64,000 bases of DNA from Amycolatopsis nalaikhensis (GTDB lineage: Bacteria; Actinomycetota; Actinomycetes; Mycobacteriales; Pseudonocardiaceae): contig NZ_CP127173.1 of the NCBI RefSeq assembly GCF_030264295.1, forward strand, positions 4,161,501 through 4,225,500, in the 5' to 3' direction. Made by a program: the position numbers and the translations under genes. Shown in pieces: positions 36,349 to 45,271 of the stretch (the stretch's first letter is position 1; the number at the start of each line of letters is the position of its first letter). Below the pieces are notes generated by a model. It saw nothing but the letters and a program-made list of their open reading frames with translations. It was not told the DNA's origin and did no database searches.

Positions 36349-36686
36349 TCACACCGGGGCGTCGAAGAATCTCCTCCGCGCGTAGACCACTGGTGTCTCG
36401 GGGCCGAGGTGAGCGTGTTGGACGTTGCCGACCAGGATCGTATGGTCGCCGCCCGGGTAACGCGCCTCGACCTCGCACTCAACCGTCGCAACCGCATCCG
36501 GAAGCCGGGGCGCTCCCAGCACGCCGTCCACGAAGGTCTCCTCGGCGAACTTGTCCCCTCCTTTCGTCGCGAACCGAACGGCGAGGCTGGCGTGGCGCGG
36601 GCCCAGGATGTTGACGGCGAACCGGTGGGTGCGCCCGAAGGTGGGGTGACAGTCGGCCGACCTGTCGAGCCATACCGGCTCTTCCG
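36349..36686 (-). pseudogene. Flavin reductase, C-terminal fragment
   Basis: Reading the minus strand: HASLAVRFATKGGDKFAEE, then GAPRLPDAVATVECEVEARYPGGDH and a stop after FFDAPV. This matches the last two thirds of the intact flavin reductase at 29999-30517. The N-terminus is cut off by ISL3 sequence at about 36690. The 207 bp between it and the aldehyde dehydrogenase hold no gene, only a TGTCTCA half-site at 36149. Confidence 0.82.
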
Positions 36687-36689
36687 GAT

Positions 36690-37650
36690 TTAGAGTGCAA
36701 GGGCTCCGCAGTGCAGTAGCGACCGGATGCGGTAGTTGAGCAGGTTGCGGAAGCCCAGGGCGTTGCGGCGTAGTGCTTCGAGGCGGCCGTTGATGGCCTC
36801 GGTGGGGCCGTTCGAGGCGCGGTGGGTGAAGTAGGCGAGCACGTCGGCTCGGCGGCGGTGCAGGGTGCGCCCGAGGGTGGTGAGCTCCTCGAGCCCGGCG
36901 GGGACGCCGGTGCGGATGGTGTCGATCACGCGGGTGATCAGGGTGTGGCCGTGGCGGGGGTCGGGGTGGGCGTAGGCGGCGATGATCTGCTGGTAGATCC
37001 AGTGCGTCACCTGCACCGGGGTGTGCTCGTCGGCGGCGAAGACTGCGTCGAGCCGGGCTTGTTGGCGGGTGGTGAGTAGCTCGGTGCGGGTGCGCAGGAC
37101 CCGGCGGATGCGGTAGAGCGGGTCACCGGTGCGGCCACGGCGCCCGAGGAGCTGCCGCTGCAGGCGTTGGCGGCACAGGTCCAGCTTCTCGCCGGCCAGG
37201 GCGACGACGTGGAAGGGGTCCATCACCGTGACTGCGTCGGGCACCGCGCTGGTGGCGGCGTTCTTGTAGCCGGTGAACCCGTCCATGGCCACGACCTGCA
37301 CCTGAGCGCGGAACTCGGGTGTGCGCTGGGCCAGCCAGTCGGCGAACGCGGCCGCGGAGCGGCCTTCGACCAGGTCGAGCAGCCGGGCCCGGCCGGTCTG
37401 TTCCACGACTTCGGTGAGGTCGACGATCACGGTGACGAACCCGTCGCCTGGGGCGTGGCGGGTGTGGGCCCAGCGGTGCTCGTCGACCCCGATCACCCGC
37501 ACGTTTTCGAGCCGGGCCGGATGGGCGTCGAGCAGTTCGGTGGTGGCCTCGACGGCGATGGTGTTGATGGTGTCCCAGGAGCGGCCCAGCTCGCGGGCGA
37601 CCGCGGCGACGGTGGCCCGGTCCACGACCAGTGAGGCCGAGCAGGTGACC
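36690..37650 (-). pseudogene. ISL3-family transposase lacking its zinc-ribbon N-terminus
   Basis: About 310 residues of the DDE domain are present: VIGVDEHRWAHTRH (first Asp), VVAMDGFTGYKNAA, DPFHVVALAGEKLDLCRQ and SNGPTEAINGRLEALRRNA (Glu). The N-terminal zinc-ribbon and first HTH are absent; homology stops near 37650. It differs from the ISL3 at 17339. No terminal repeats were found, so the element is probably immobile. Confidence 0.82.
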
Positions 37651-37739
37651 CATCTTTTCCTGTTTGGTTTGCAGGTACCGAATGTTGTGCGGCGTGTGCT
37701 CGCACACCGCGGGCACCCGTTCGACGATCTCTATTCCAT

Positions 37740-38021
37740 ATCCCGCGCGTTGTTGACGAGCACGTCGAGCCTGCCGAACCGTAACTCCGCAATTTGCACC
37801 GCGGATGCCCAGCCAGTTCGTCGGTTACGTCGAAGTCCTGGACGACGACGTCGTTGCCGTCGTGCCCCAACTCGTCCGCGAGCGCGTGCAAACTGATCCT
37901 TGCGGACGTCACCGAGCACCAACCGGGCGCCTTCAGCCGCGAACAGGCGCGCCTCGGCGTCGCCTTGGCCGCGCGCCGCCCCGGTCACGATCGCCACCTT
38001 GCCGTCGAGCCTGCCGACCAT
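37740..38021 (-). pseudogene. SDR dehydrogenase fragment with frameshifts
   Basis: MVGRLDGKVAIVTGAARGQG and GARLVLGDVRKDQ lie in one frame, SLHALADELGHDGNDVVVQD in a second, and AELRFGRLDVLVNNAR in the first again. Together they spell the first 95 residues of an SDR with at least two indels. The C-terminus with the catalytic Tyr is missing at the ISL3 side. Confidence 0.8.
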
Positions 38022-38566
38022 CTCCGACCTCTGCATCCGCCCCGACCGCGGCCACTTCCGAGAGACGGTCGGCCACCACGTCCACCGCGAACACCTGCGC
38101 GGGAGCGAACAGCCGGGCGCACTTCGCAGCAAGTTGGCCGACCGGACCCGCACCCACCACCACGACGATCGCCCGTGCTGTATGCGGCCCTCGACACAAC
38201 CGGTGTAGGCGGTGGCGAGGACGTCACCGACGAACAGCACCTGCTCGTCGGTCAGGTTGTCCGGGACCGGAAAGAGCGTCATGTCCGCGATCGGGACACG
38301 GACGTACTCGGCCTGCCCCCGTCCAGGCCTCCGAAACAAGTCACCGTAGCCGAACAGCGCATAGCGGTCGCAACCGAGGTGGTTGCCGGCGACGCAGCTC
38401 GGGCAGCGCCCGCACGCGGTGAACATCGACGCCAGGCAACGCATCCCGGGCTCGACCCGCCGCACGCCCTCGCCCACGGATTCCACGACACCGACGAACT
38501 CGTGACCGACGATCGTGTCCTCCTCGGCGGGTGTCCGCGACACCGCCCTCCGCCTCGAACGTGACC
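38022..38566 (-). pseudogene. Zinc alcohol dehydrogenase fragment with frameshift
   Basis: GHEFVGVVESVGEGVRRVEPG and ACGRCPSCVAGNHLGCDRYA (structural zinc cysteines) lie in one frame. AIVVVVGAGPVGQLAAKCAR (NAD loop) continues in another after about 38180. Both ends are missing, and it runs directly into the SDR fragment. It is a decayed MDR dehydrogenase. Confidence 0.82.
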
Positions 38567-38569
38567 CCG

Positions 38570-38800
38570 TCAAACCGTGTCGAGGTGCATCCACACGGAC
38601 TTGGTCTCGGTGTAGAGCTCCATCGACGCCGCACCCAGTTCCCTGCCATGGCCCGACTCCTTTGAACCCGCCGAACGGAAGCGACGGATCGAGCGTGCCG
38701 TAGTCGTTGACCCAGACCGTCCCGGCCCGCAGCTTTCTGACCATCCGGTGGGCCACCGAAACGTCACCGGTCCAGACCGCCGCGGCCAGCCCTGCTGTTT
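38570..38800 (-). pseudogene. Aldehyde dehydrogenase, C-terminal fragment with frameshift
   Basis: ETAGLAAAVWTGDVSVAHR and GTVWVNDYGTLDPSLPFGG in one frame, then SGHGRELGAASMELYTETKS in another, give the last 75 residues of an aldehyde dehydrogenase with a 1-base indel near 38655. Confidence 0.82.
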
Positions 38801-39048
38801 CAGTCGGAAGCGTGGGTGCGATCGAGTTCGCCCCGGACGCGGGCCAGCCGGTCGCGCCACCACGCCATCTGCTCGGCGTCGCTCAGCTCGTAGGTGTCGA
38901 GCAAGGCGGCGTCGGGTGCCGGTGGGATGCGGGGAACGGGGAGGTAGCCGTTGACCGGTCGCAGCGATGCGGCACCGGCCACCACGTCACCTTCCAGCAG
39001 GGATAAAGTGCCCAGCCCGCAAGCGAAGTCGAGTTCGGGCATGACATC
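38800..39048 (-). pseudogene. menC: o-Succinylbenzoate synthase (MenC) C-terminal fragment
   Basis: MPELDFACGLGTLSLLEGDV and VNGYLPVPRIPPAPDAALLD resemble the C-terminal end of actinobacterial MenC proteins of menaquinone synthesis. The stop is present, but the enolase-fold barrel is gone. Recognition rests on the C-terminal pattern, so confidence is moderate. Confidence 0.55.
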
Positions 39049-39115
39049 GGCGACGGTCGGTTCGCGCATCTCATGCCTCTCGATGCGGTCCACTCGGTGC
39101 ACAATAGGATTTCAG

Positions 39116-39135
39116 ACTTGCTAAGGTTAGCAAGT
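39116..39135. promoter_or_regulatory. ArsR-type operator palindrome
   Basis: ACTTGCTAAGGTTAGCAAGT is a perfect 9-2-9 inverted repeat 45 bp before the ArsR-family gene, the classic autoregulatory position. A related half-site ACTTGCAAA occurs at 46860, after the hydrogenase-like operon. Confidence 0.8.
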
Positions 39136-39180
39136 GTTGAACACGATGCCAGGGTGGCACGTGCGTGAGGAGGAGCGTCC

Positions 39181-39555
39181 GTGAGCAGACCCCTCTACCA
39201 AGCGAAGGCCGAGTTCTTCAAGACCCTGGGACACCCCGCGCGGATCCGGGTGCTGGAGCTGCTCAGCGAACGCGAGCACGCCGTGGCCGAAATGCTGCCT
39301 GAGGTGGGGATCGAAGCGGCAAACCTGTCCCAGCAACTGGCCGTGCTGCGCCGCGCCGGCCTGGTCGTGACCCGCAAGGAAGGCTCGACCGTCTACTACT
39401 CGCTGACCAGCCCCCATGTGGCCGAGTTGCTCCGGGTCGCGCGGCAGATCCTGACCGGGGTGCTCACCGGTCAGATCGAACTGCTCGACGACCTGCGTGC
39501 ACCGGCGGCGTCGGCAGGGCCGCCTCCGTCGACGTCGAACTCGCGGAGCGCATGA
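39181..39555 (+). CDS. ArsR-family transcriptional regulator
   Basis: The 124-residue winged-helix protein starts at GTG 39181. FFKTLGHPARIRVLELLSE, GIEAANLSQQLAVLRRAGLV (recognition helix) and VTRKEGSTVYYSL (wing) fit the family. I see no CxC metal site. The position and following genes match Rv0081 of M. tuberculosis, a redox/hypoxia-linked regulator. It probably represses itself and the downstream complex through the 39116 palindrome. Confidence 0.9.
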   Translation: MSRPLYQAKAEFFKTLGHPARIRVLELLSEREHAVAEMLPEVGIEAANLSQQLAVLRRAGLVVTRKEGSTVYYSLTSPHVAELLRVARQILTGVLTGQIELLDDLRAPAASAGPPPSTSNSRSA

Positions 39556-39558
39556 GCC

Positions 39559-39608
39559 GCGCTCACCCCGCCTGGTCTCCCGCTCAGTCGTCCAGGCGGG
39601 GTGAGCGC
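39559..39608 (+). terminator. 17-bp hairpin between arsR and the membrane complex operon
   Basis: The perfect arms 39559-39575 and 39592-39608 enclose a 16-nt loop. It has a very GC-rich stem and no clear T-run after it. It lies before the ribosome binding site of the next gene (AGGAG 39631), so it may be an attenuator or RNA-processing element rather than a full terminator. Confidence 0.6.
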
Positions 39609-39641
39609 ACCCTTCTTGAGAATGACAGTCAGGAGCAGCGC

Positions 39642-40127
39642 GTGCTGAGTGTGTGGCGCAAGATCCGCCGGACCGGCCGGGTGGCCGAGCCCGCGCCACC
39701 TCGACCGAGCGGCGCCATGCCCGCAGGCGCCGCAGCATTGGGCGGTTCGGTGCAGGTGCGGCACGTCGACGCCGGTTCGTGCAACGGGTGCGAAGTGGAG
39801 ATCGGGTCGGCGTTCGGACCTGTCTACGACGCCGAACGTTACGGCGCGCGCCTGGTCGCCTCACCGCGACACGCGGATGCACTGCTGGTGACGGGTCCGG
39901 TAACCCGGAACATGGCGGCACCGTTGCGGCGCACATACGAGGCGACCCCCGCGCCCCGCCTGGTGGTTGCGGTCGGTGATTGCGCTCGGAACTGCGGCGC
40001 GTTCGCCGGGGCCTACGGGCTGGCCGGCGCGGTGTCCGACGTCGTGCCGGTGGATCTGGAAATCGCAGGCTGCCCACCGCGGCCGGAGGCGATCGTCGAG
40101 GGACTGCGGAAGCTGACCGGTCGATGA
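39642..40127 (+). CDS. NuoB/HycG-like small subunit (Rv0082 type)
   Basis: GTG 39642 with AGGAG at 39631-39635 is preferred to ATG 39552; 161 residues. DAGSCNGCEVEIGS supplies two cysteines, VAVGDCARNCG the third and EIAGCPPRPEAIV the fourth ligand of the N2-type 4Fe-4S cluster. It is the electron-transferring peripheral subunit facing the large subunit HycE. It overlaps the next gene by 4 bp. Confidence 0.9.
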   Translation: MLSVWRKIRRTGRVAEPAPPRPSGAMPAGAAALGGSVQVRHVDAGSCNGCEVEIGSAFGPVYDAERYGARLVASPRHADALLVTGPVTRNMAAPLRRTYEATPAPRLVVAVGDCARNCGAFAGAYGLAGAVSDVVPVDLEIAGCPPRPEAIVEGLRKLTGR

Positions 40128-42142
40128 ATGTTGCTGCTGTTGGCTTCGCGGTGGCCACGGCTGCGGGGATGCTCAGCGCAGTCACGGCGTTGGTCGTGCC
40201 GCAGCGGGTGCGCTCGGCGGTGGTGGGCGCCGGAATGGCGTTCACCGGGCTTGCCGGTGTGACGGCGGGTACCGCCGCGCTGGCCGGTCAGTCTTTTTCC
40301 CTTGCCCTGCCAGCGTTCCTGCCCCTGTCCGGGGTCTCGTTCACGATGGACGCCCTCGGAGGGCTTTTCGTGGCGGTCACCGGCGGTGTCGCAGTCGCCA
40401 CCGGAATCTATGGCATCTCCTATGCCCGCCACGGCCTGGATTCCCGGCTGGTCCAGGCGGTGTTCCCGGTATTCGTGGTGGCGATGCTGCTGGTACCGGT
40501 CGCCTCCAGCGTGGGCACGTTGCTGGTGTGCTGGGAGCTGATGGCGCTGACATCGCTGCTGCTGGTACTCGCTGAGCACCGACGCCGTCCTAATGTGGCG
40601 AGTGCGGGCCGGTGGTACGCGGTGATGACCCACCTCGGGTTCGTGACCATCCTCATCGGACTTCTGTTGCTGGCCGGGCACGCCACCAGCGACTCGTTTC
40701 CCGCGCTGCGCGAGGCCTCGGCGCATCTATCGCCTGCCACCGCCGGGCTGGTGTTCGTGCTGACGCTGGCGGGGTTCGCGTCCAAAGCCGGGATCGTGCC
40801 GCTGCACGCGTGGCTTCCCCGCGCCCACCCGGAGGCGCCGAGTCATGTGTCGGCGCTGATGTCGGCGGCGATGGTCAACCTCGGCGTGTACGGGATCGTC
40901 CGGGTCGGATCCGACCTGCTCGGCGGCGGCCCGCGATGGTGGTGGCTGCTGGTGCTCGCCCTCGGTGCGCTCTCAGCGGTGTACGGGATCCTGCAAGCCG
41001 CGATGGGCACTGACCTGAAACGGCTGCTGGGGTACTCGACGACGGAGAACATGGGGCTGGTGCTGGTCGGTGTCGGCGCGGCCGGGTTGTTCGCCGCGTC
41101 CGGTGACCACATGCTGGCGGCGTTGGCGCTGGCGGCGGCGTTGCTGCACGTGATCGGCCACGCGGCGTTCAAGACACTGCTGTTCCTCGCAGCAGGGTCG
41201 GTACTGCACGCGACCGGCAGCCGCGACCTCGACACGCTCGGTGGCCTGCGCGCCACGATGCCGGTGACGACCGCCGCGTTCGGGTGGGGCGCGCTGGCGG
41301 GGTCCGCGCTGCCGCCCGGGACGGCGTTCGTGTCCGAGTGGCTGCTGCTGCAAGCCCTCATCCACGGACTCCCGGCATCGGGAGTGGCGACCGCGATCGC
41401 GATGCCGCTGGCGGTCGCGGCAGTCGCCTTGACCGCAGGGCTCGCGGTGGCGACATTCGTCAAGGCGTTCGGCGTCGGGTTCCTCGCCCGGCCCCGCAGT
41501 ACCGCCGCCGAGAACGCGCACGAGAGCCCACCCACGATGCTGGCCGGGATGGGCGTGGCCGCCGTGGCCTGCGCGGTCCTGGCGCTGGTACCCGCGCTGG
41601 TCCTGCCCGGCGTTGCCGCCGCGGCGAGCGTGGTGTCAGGATCAGCACATCCGGCCGTGGCCGGGCTGGTCACCCTGCGGCTGGCCGACGTCGCGGGGTC
41701 ACTGTCCCCGCTGATGCTGACGCTCACACTGCTGGCCGCCGTGCTCGTGGCGGCCGGTGCGGTGCGGCTGGTCGCGGCCCGCCGGGCACGGCGGGCCGCG
41801 CGGTTGTGGGACTGCGGGGCGGGGCCGATGTCGGCGCGAATGGAGTACACCGCGACCTCGTTCGCCGAACCGCTGCAGCGAGTGTTCGACAATGTGGTGC
41901 AACCCGAAACCGACATCGACGTGACGCACCACCGCGAGTCCGCCTATCTGGTGCAGGCAGTGGAATACCGGCGGCGCGTGCCAGACCGGATCGAACGCCG
42001 CCTCTACGAGCCGGTGCTGGCGGCCCTGGACTCGTGGGGACAGGCAGGCCGGCGGCTGGCGACCGGAAGTGTGCACCGCTACCTCGGGTACGGCTTCTAC
42101 ACCGTGTGCGGGCTCCTTCTGCTGCTGGCGGTGACCAGGTGA
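40124..42142 (+). CDS. HyfB/NuoL-like antiporter subunit (Rv0083 type)
   Basis: This 672-residue membrane protein has about 14-16 hydrophobic helices. It has the proton-translocating subunit signature: CWELMALTSLLLVL (Glu), FASKAGIVPLHAWLPRAHPE (Lys), LLGYSTTENMGLVLVG and AAFKTLLFLAAGSV. The C-terminal extension with RRARRAARLWDCGAG matches HyfB/HycC. It is likely one of two ion-pumping modules of the complex. Confidence 0.92.
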   Translation: MNVAAVGFAVATAAGMLSAVTALVVPQRVRSAVVGAGMAFTGLAGVTAGTAALAGQSFSLALPAFLPLSGVSFTMDALGGLFVAVTGGVAVATGIYGISYARHGLDSRLVQAVFPVFVVAMLLVPVASSVGTLLVCWELMALTSLLLVLAEHRRRPNVASAGRWYAVMTHLGFVTILIGLLLLAGHATSDSFPALREASAHLSPATAGLVFVLTLAGFASKAGIVPLHAWLPRAHPEAPSHVSALMSAAMVNLGVYGIVRVGSDLLGGGPRWWWLLVLALGALSAVYGILQAAMGTDLKRLLGYSTTENMGLVLVGVGAAGLFAASGDHMLAALALAAALLHVIGHAAFKTLLFLAAGSVLHATGSRDLDTLGGLRATMPVTTAAFGWGALAGSALPPGTAFVSEWLLLQALIHGLPASGVATAIAMPLAVAAVALTAGLAVATFVKAFGVGFLARPRSTAAENAHESPPTMLAGMGVAAVACAVLALVPALVLPGVAAAASVVSGSAHPAVAGLVTLRLADVAGSLSPLMLTLTLLAAVLVAAGAVRLVAARRARRAARLWDCGAGPMSARMEYTATSFAEPLQRVFDNVVQPETDIDVTHHRESAYLVQAVEYRRRVPDRIERRLYEPVLAALDSWGQAGRRLATGSVHRYLGYGFYTVCGLLLLLAVTR

Positions 42143-43086
42143 GCGCACTCGGGATCGTCGGCGGTGTGTTGCAGCCGGTCGTCGTGGTAGCCGCGTCACC
42201 GGTGCTGGTCGGGGTGATGCGGCAGGTCCGGGCCAAGCTGGAAGGCCGCGCCGGGGCCGGGATCGGGCAGCCCTGGCGCGATCTGCGCAAGCTATTTCGC
42301 AAGGAGCGGATCGCGCCGCGTGGCACGAGTGAGGTGTTCCGGTTTGCGCCGCTGGTGCTGGTCACCACGACACTGGTGGTCGCGGTAGTCGCGCCGTTCG
42401 CGACCACCGACTCCGCGATGGTCGCGGTGGCGGACCTGTTCGCGGTGGTCGCGCTGCTCGCACTGGGCACGGTCGCGCTGGCGCTGGCCGGGCTGGACAC
42501 CGGCACCGCGTTCGGCGGGATGGGCGCCAGCCGGGAGATGACGATCATCGCGCTGGTCGAGCCCACCCTGCTGGTCGCGATCTTCGCGCTGTCGGTGCGA
42601 GTCGGATCGACCAACCTGACCTCGATCGTCACCTCGACCTTATACGACCCGGCGCGGGTGATCTCCCCGGTCAGCCTGCTCGCCGCGGTCGCGCTGATCG
42701 TGGTGATCGTCGCCGAGACCGGGCGGCTGCCGGTGGACAACCCGTCCACGCACCTGGAACTGACGATGGTGCACGAGGCGATGATCCTCGAATACGCGGG
42801 CCCGGACCTCGCGCTGGTCGAGCTCGCGTCGGCGATGCGGCTGACGGTGTTTCTGGGGTTGCTGGCCAACCTGTTCCTGCCCTGGGGCATCGCCACCTCC
42901 GCCGCACCTGTGGCGATCCTCGTTGGGGTGCTGGCGTGGGTGGCGAAGGTCGCGGTCCTGGGCAGCGTGCTGGCGGCCGGTGAGGTGTTCCTGGCGAAAC
43001 TGCGCCTGTTCCGGGTACCCGAGCTGCTCGCCGGGTCGTTCTTGCTCGCTCTGCTCGCGGTCGCCGCGTCGTTCTTCCTCGCCTGA
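42139..43086 (+). CDS. hycD: NuoH/HycD-like membrane anchor subunit
   Basis: GTG 42139 overlaps the previous stop; 315 residues, about eight membrane segments. QPWRDLRKLFRKE and ETGRLPVDNPSTHLELTMVH with HEAMILEYAGPDLAL are the conserved cytoplasmic loops that connect the quinone/membrane interface to the peripheral arm. Confidence 0.92.
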   Translation: MSALGIVGGVLQPVVVVAASPVLVGVMRQVRAKLEGRAGAGIGQPWRDLRKLFRKERIAPRGTSEVFRFAPLVLVTTTLVVAVVAPFATTDSAMVAVADLFAVVALLALGTVALALAGLDTGTAFGGMGASREMTIIALVEPTLLVAIFALSVRVGSTNLTSIVTSTLYDPARVISPVSLLAAVALIVVIVAETGRLPVDNPSTHLELTMVHEAMILEYAGPDLALVELASAMRLTVFLGLLANLFLPWGIATSAAPVAILVGVLAWVAKVAVLGSVLAAGEVFLAKLRLFRVPELLAGSFLLALLAVAASFFLA

Positions 43087-43099
43087 ATCGAAAGGACCT

Positions 43100-43135
43100 A
43101 TGCGAATGTCCACAGAGGACTGGCTTCGTGAGTGA
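43100..43135 (+). CDS. Possible 11-codon leader ORF overlapping the next start
   Basis: ATG 43100, preceded by AAAGGA at 43091-43096, reads MRMSTEDWLRE and stops at 43133-43135. It overlaps GTG 43128 in another frame. It may couple translation of the following gene to its own reading. Not conserved evidence, only sequence arrangement. Confidence 0.35.
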   Translation: MRMSTEDWLRE

Positions 43136-43793
43136 CACCGCCTACGTGCAGATGCTGGACCTGGCGTGTGGCGCGCTGTTGCTGACCGCGGTGCTCATCG
43201 TGTGGCGCCGCGAGCTCGCGGTGATCATCCGGGTGTTCGCCGTGCAGGGACTGGCGTTGACGGCGCTGGTGGCGGTGCTGGCCGTGCACGAGAGCTCGGT
43301 CGAACTGGGTGTCGTTGCGGCCGGGATCGCGGTGTTGCGGGTCGGTGTGCTGCCGTATCTGCTGCGCCGGGCGCTGGCCAAGGCCGGTGACGCGCGGCGC
43401 GAAACCCGGCCGCTGGTCAACGTGGCCGCATCACTGCTATCGGTGGCCGTGCTGACGATGCTGGCCTACGCGGTGTCGCAGCCGCTGATCGCGTTGGCGC
43501 CGTCGGCGGCCACGCAGGCGATCCCGGTCGGGATGACGGTGGTGCTGATCGGGTTTTTCGTGCTCGTCACTCGCCGCCGCGCCCTGTCGCAGCTCGTCGG
43601 GTTCTTGTTGATGGACAACGGGATCACCGCAGTTGGGTTCCTGACCACGTCCGGTGCCGGTCTGGTGGTGGAGCTCGGGGTGTCCCTCGACGTGCTGCTG
43701 GCGGTGCTGGTGCTGCAGATCCTGGCTACCCGTATCCAGGAGACCTTCGGCGACGCTGACCTCGACGAACTGCGGAGGCTGCGCGACTCATGA
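43128..43793 (+). CDS. hycP: HyfE/HycP-like membrane subunit
   Basis: The 221-residue protein has about six or seven hydrophobic helices and NuoK-like character (VLIVWRRELAVIIRVFAVQG; LLMDNGITAVGFL; LGVSLDVLLAVLVLQILATR). Position and length match HycP of M. tuberculosis. It overlaps the next gene by 4 bp. Confidence 0.88.
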   Translation: MSDTAYVQMLDLACGALLLTAVLIVWRRELAVIIRVFAVQGLALTALVAVLAVHESSVELGVVAAGIAVLRVGVLPYLLRRALAKAGDARRETRPLVNVAASLLSVAVLTMLAYAVSQPLIALAPSAATQAIPVGMTVVLIGFFVLVTRRRALSQLVGFLLMDNGITAVGFLTTSGAGLVVELGVSLDVLLAVLVLQILATRIQETFGDADLDELRRLRDS

Positions 43794-45271
43794 CGAACGC
43801 CTGGATGCTCGCTCCCGTGATCGTGCCGCTCCTCGGCGCGGCGGTGTACCTGCTGGCCGGGTGGCGATCAGCGACCCGATGGGTCAGCGCCGGATCCTCC
43901 GCCCTCGTGCTGGCTGCCGCGATCACCACAGCCGCCACGACGTCGGCATCCGGTCCGCGAACGGCGCTGGCCGGGCTGATCCGGGTCGACGCGCTGTCGG
44001 CGTTCATGCTGATCGTGATCGGCGCGGTCGCGTTGCTGGCCACCGCCGCGACCCCGGCGTATCTGCTGGCCGAGATCGACGCGGGACGGGCGACTGTGCG
44101 GACCGCGGCCCGGCACAGCGTCCTGGTGCAGGTGTTCCTGGCCGCGATGGCCTTGGCGGTGCTGGCGGCGAACCTCGGTGTGCTGTGGGTCGCGGTCGAG
44201 GCCACCACGATCGTCACCGCGTTCCTGGTCGGGCAGCGACGCACCCGCCCGGCGATCGAAGCGGCGTGGAAGTACGTGGTGATCTGCTCCACCGGCATCG
44301 CACTGGCGCTGCTGGGCACGTTCCTGCTCAACTTCGCCGCCCAGCACGCCCCCGGCGCACCGGGACTCGACCTGGCCGCACTCACCCGTAGTGCCCATGA
44401 TCTGGACCCGGGGGTGACCCGCCTCGCCGTCGTGCTGCTCGTCGTCGGGTTCGGCACGAAGGCCGGGCTCGCGCCGCTGCACGCGTGGCTGCCCGACGCG
44501 CACAGCCAGGCCCCGGCGCCGGTGTCCGCGCTGATGTCCGGGGTGCTGCTGTCGGTGGCGTTCTACGCGATCCTGCGGGTCAAGGTCATCGCCGACGCGG
44601 CGCTGGGCACCGGGTTCACCCGCGCCGTGCTGATCGTCATGGCCCTGGCATCCCTCGCGGTGGCGGCGTCGCTGCTGCTGGCCCAGCGGGACTACAAACG
44701 GATGCTGGCCTATTCCAGCATCGAACATCTCGGCCTGGTCGCGCTCGGCGCGGCCGTAGGCAGCCCGCTGGCGCTCGCCGCGGCGCTGCTGCACGTCCTC
44801 GGGCACGGCCTGGCCAAAAGTGTGCTGTTCCTCAGCGCCGGTCGGATACTGCAAACCACCGGCACGAGCCACATCGACGGCGTACGCGGGCTGGCCGCGC
44901 GGCAACCCGTGCTGGCGGGGTGTCTCGGGTTCGGGGTCCTCGCGCTGATCGGGCTGCCCCCGTTCAGCCTGTTCGCCAGCGAGTTCGGCATCGCCCGAGC
45001 AGGGTTCGCGGCAGGCTTGGGCTGGGTCACTGCCGCAGCGCTGATCCTGGTGCTGGTGATCGCCGCCGCCCTCATCGGGCACACCAGCCGCATGCTGCTT
45101 GGCGCACCGCCGGACGGGCCGGGCGCGGCCACCGCCATCCGGCCGCTGCCGATCACGGTCGCCGTCGTGCTGGTATCCGGGCTGCTGGTATGTGCCGCCG
45201 TCGGGATTGCCGCTGGACCACTGACCTCGTTGTTGCACACCGCCGCTACCACCGTCACGGGGGCACCATGA
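43790..45271 (+). CDS. hycQ: HyfF/HycQ-like antiporter subunit
   Basis: The 493-residue protein has about 14 membrane segments. VLWVAVEATTIVTAFLVG carries the channel Glu, GFGTKAGLAPLHAWLPDAHSQ the Lys, and LAYSSIEHLGLVALG and LAKSVLFLSAGRI later charged residues of Mrp/NuoM-type pumps. It is the second proton/ion-translocating module. It overlaps the next gene by 4 bp. Confidence 0.92.
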   Translation: MTNAWMLAPVIVPLLGAAVYLLAGWRSATRWVSAGSSALVLAAAITTAATTSASGPRTALAGLIRVDALSAFMLIVIGAVALLATAATPAYLLAEIDAGRATVRTAARHSVLVQVFLAAMALAVLAANLGVLWVAVEATTIVTAFLVGQRRTRPAIEAAWKYVVICSTGIALALLGTFLLNFAAQHAPGAPGLDLAALTRSAHDLDPGVTRLAVVLLVVGFGTKAGLAPLHAWLPDAHSQAPAPVSALMSGVLLSVAFYAILRVKVIADAALGTGFTRAVLIVMALASLAVAASLLLAQRDYKRMLAYSSIEHLGLVALGAAVGSPLALAAALLHVLGHGLAKSVLFLSAGRILQTTGTSHIDGVRGLAARQPVLAGCLGFGVLALIGLPPFSLFASEFGIARAGFAAGLGWVTAAALILVLVIAAALIGHTSRMLLGAPPDGPGAATAIRPLPITVAVVLVSGLLVCAAVGIAAGPLTSLLHTAATTVTGAP

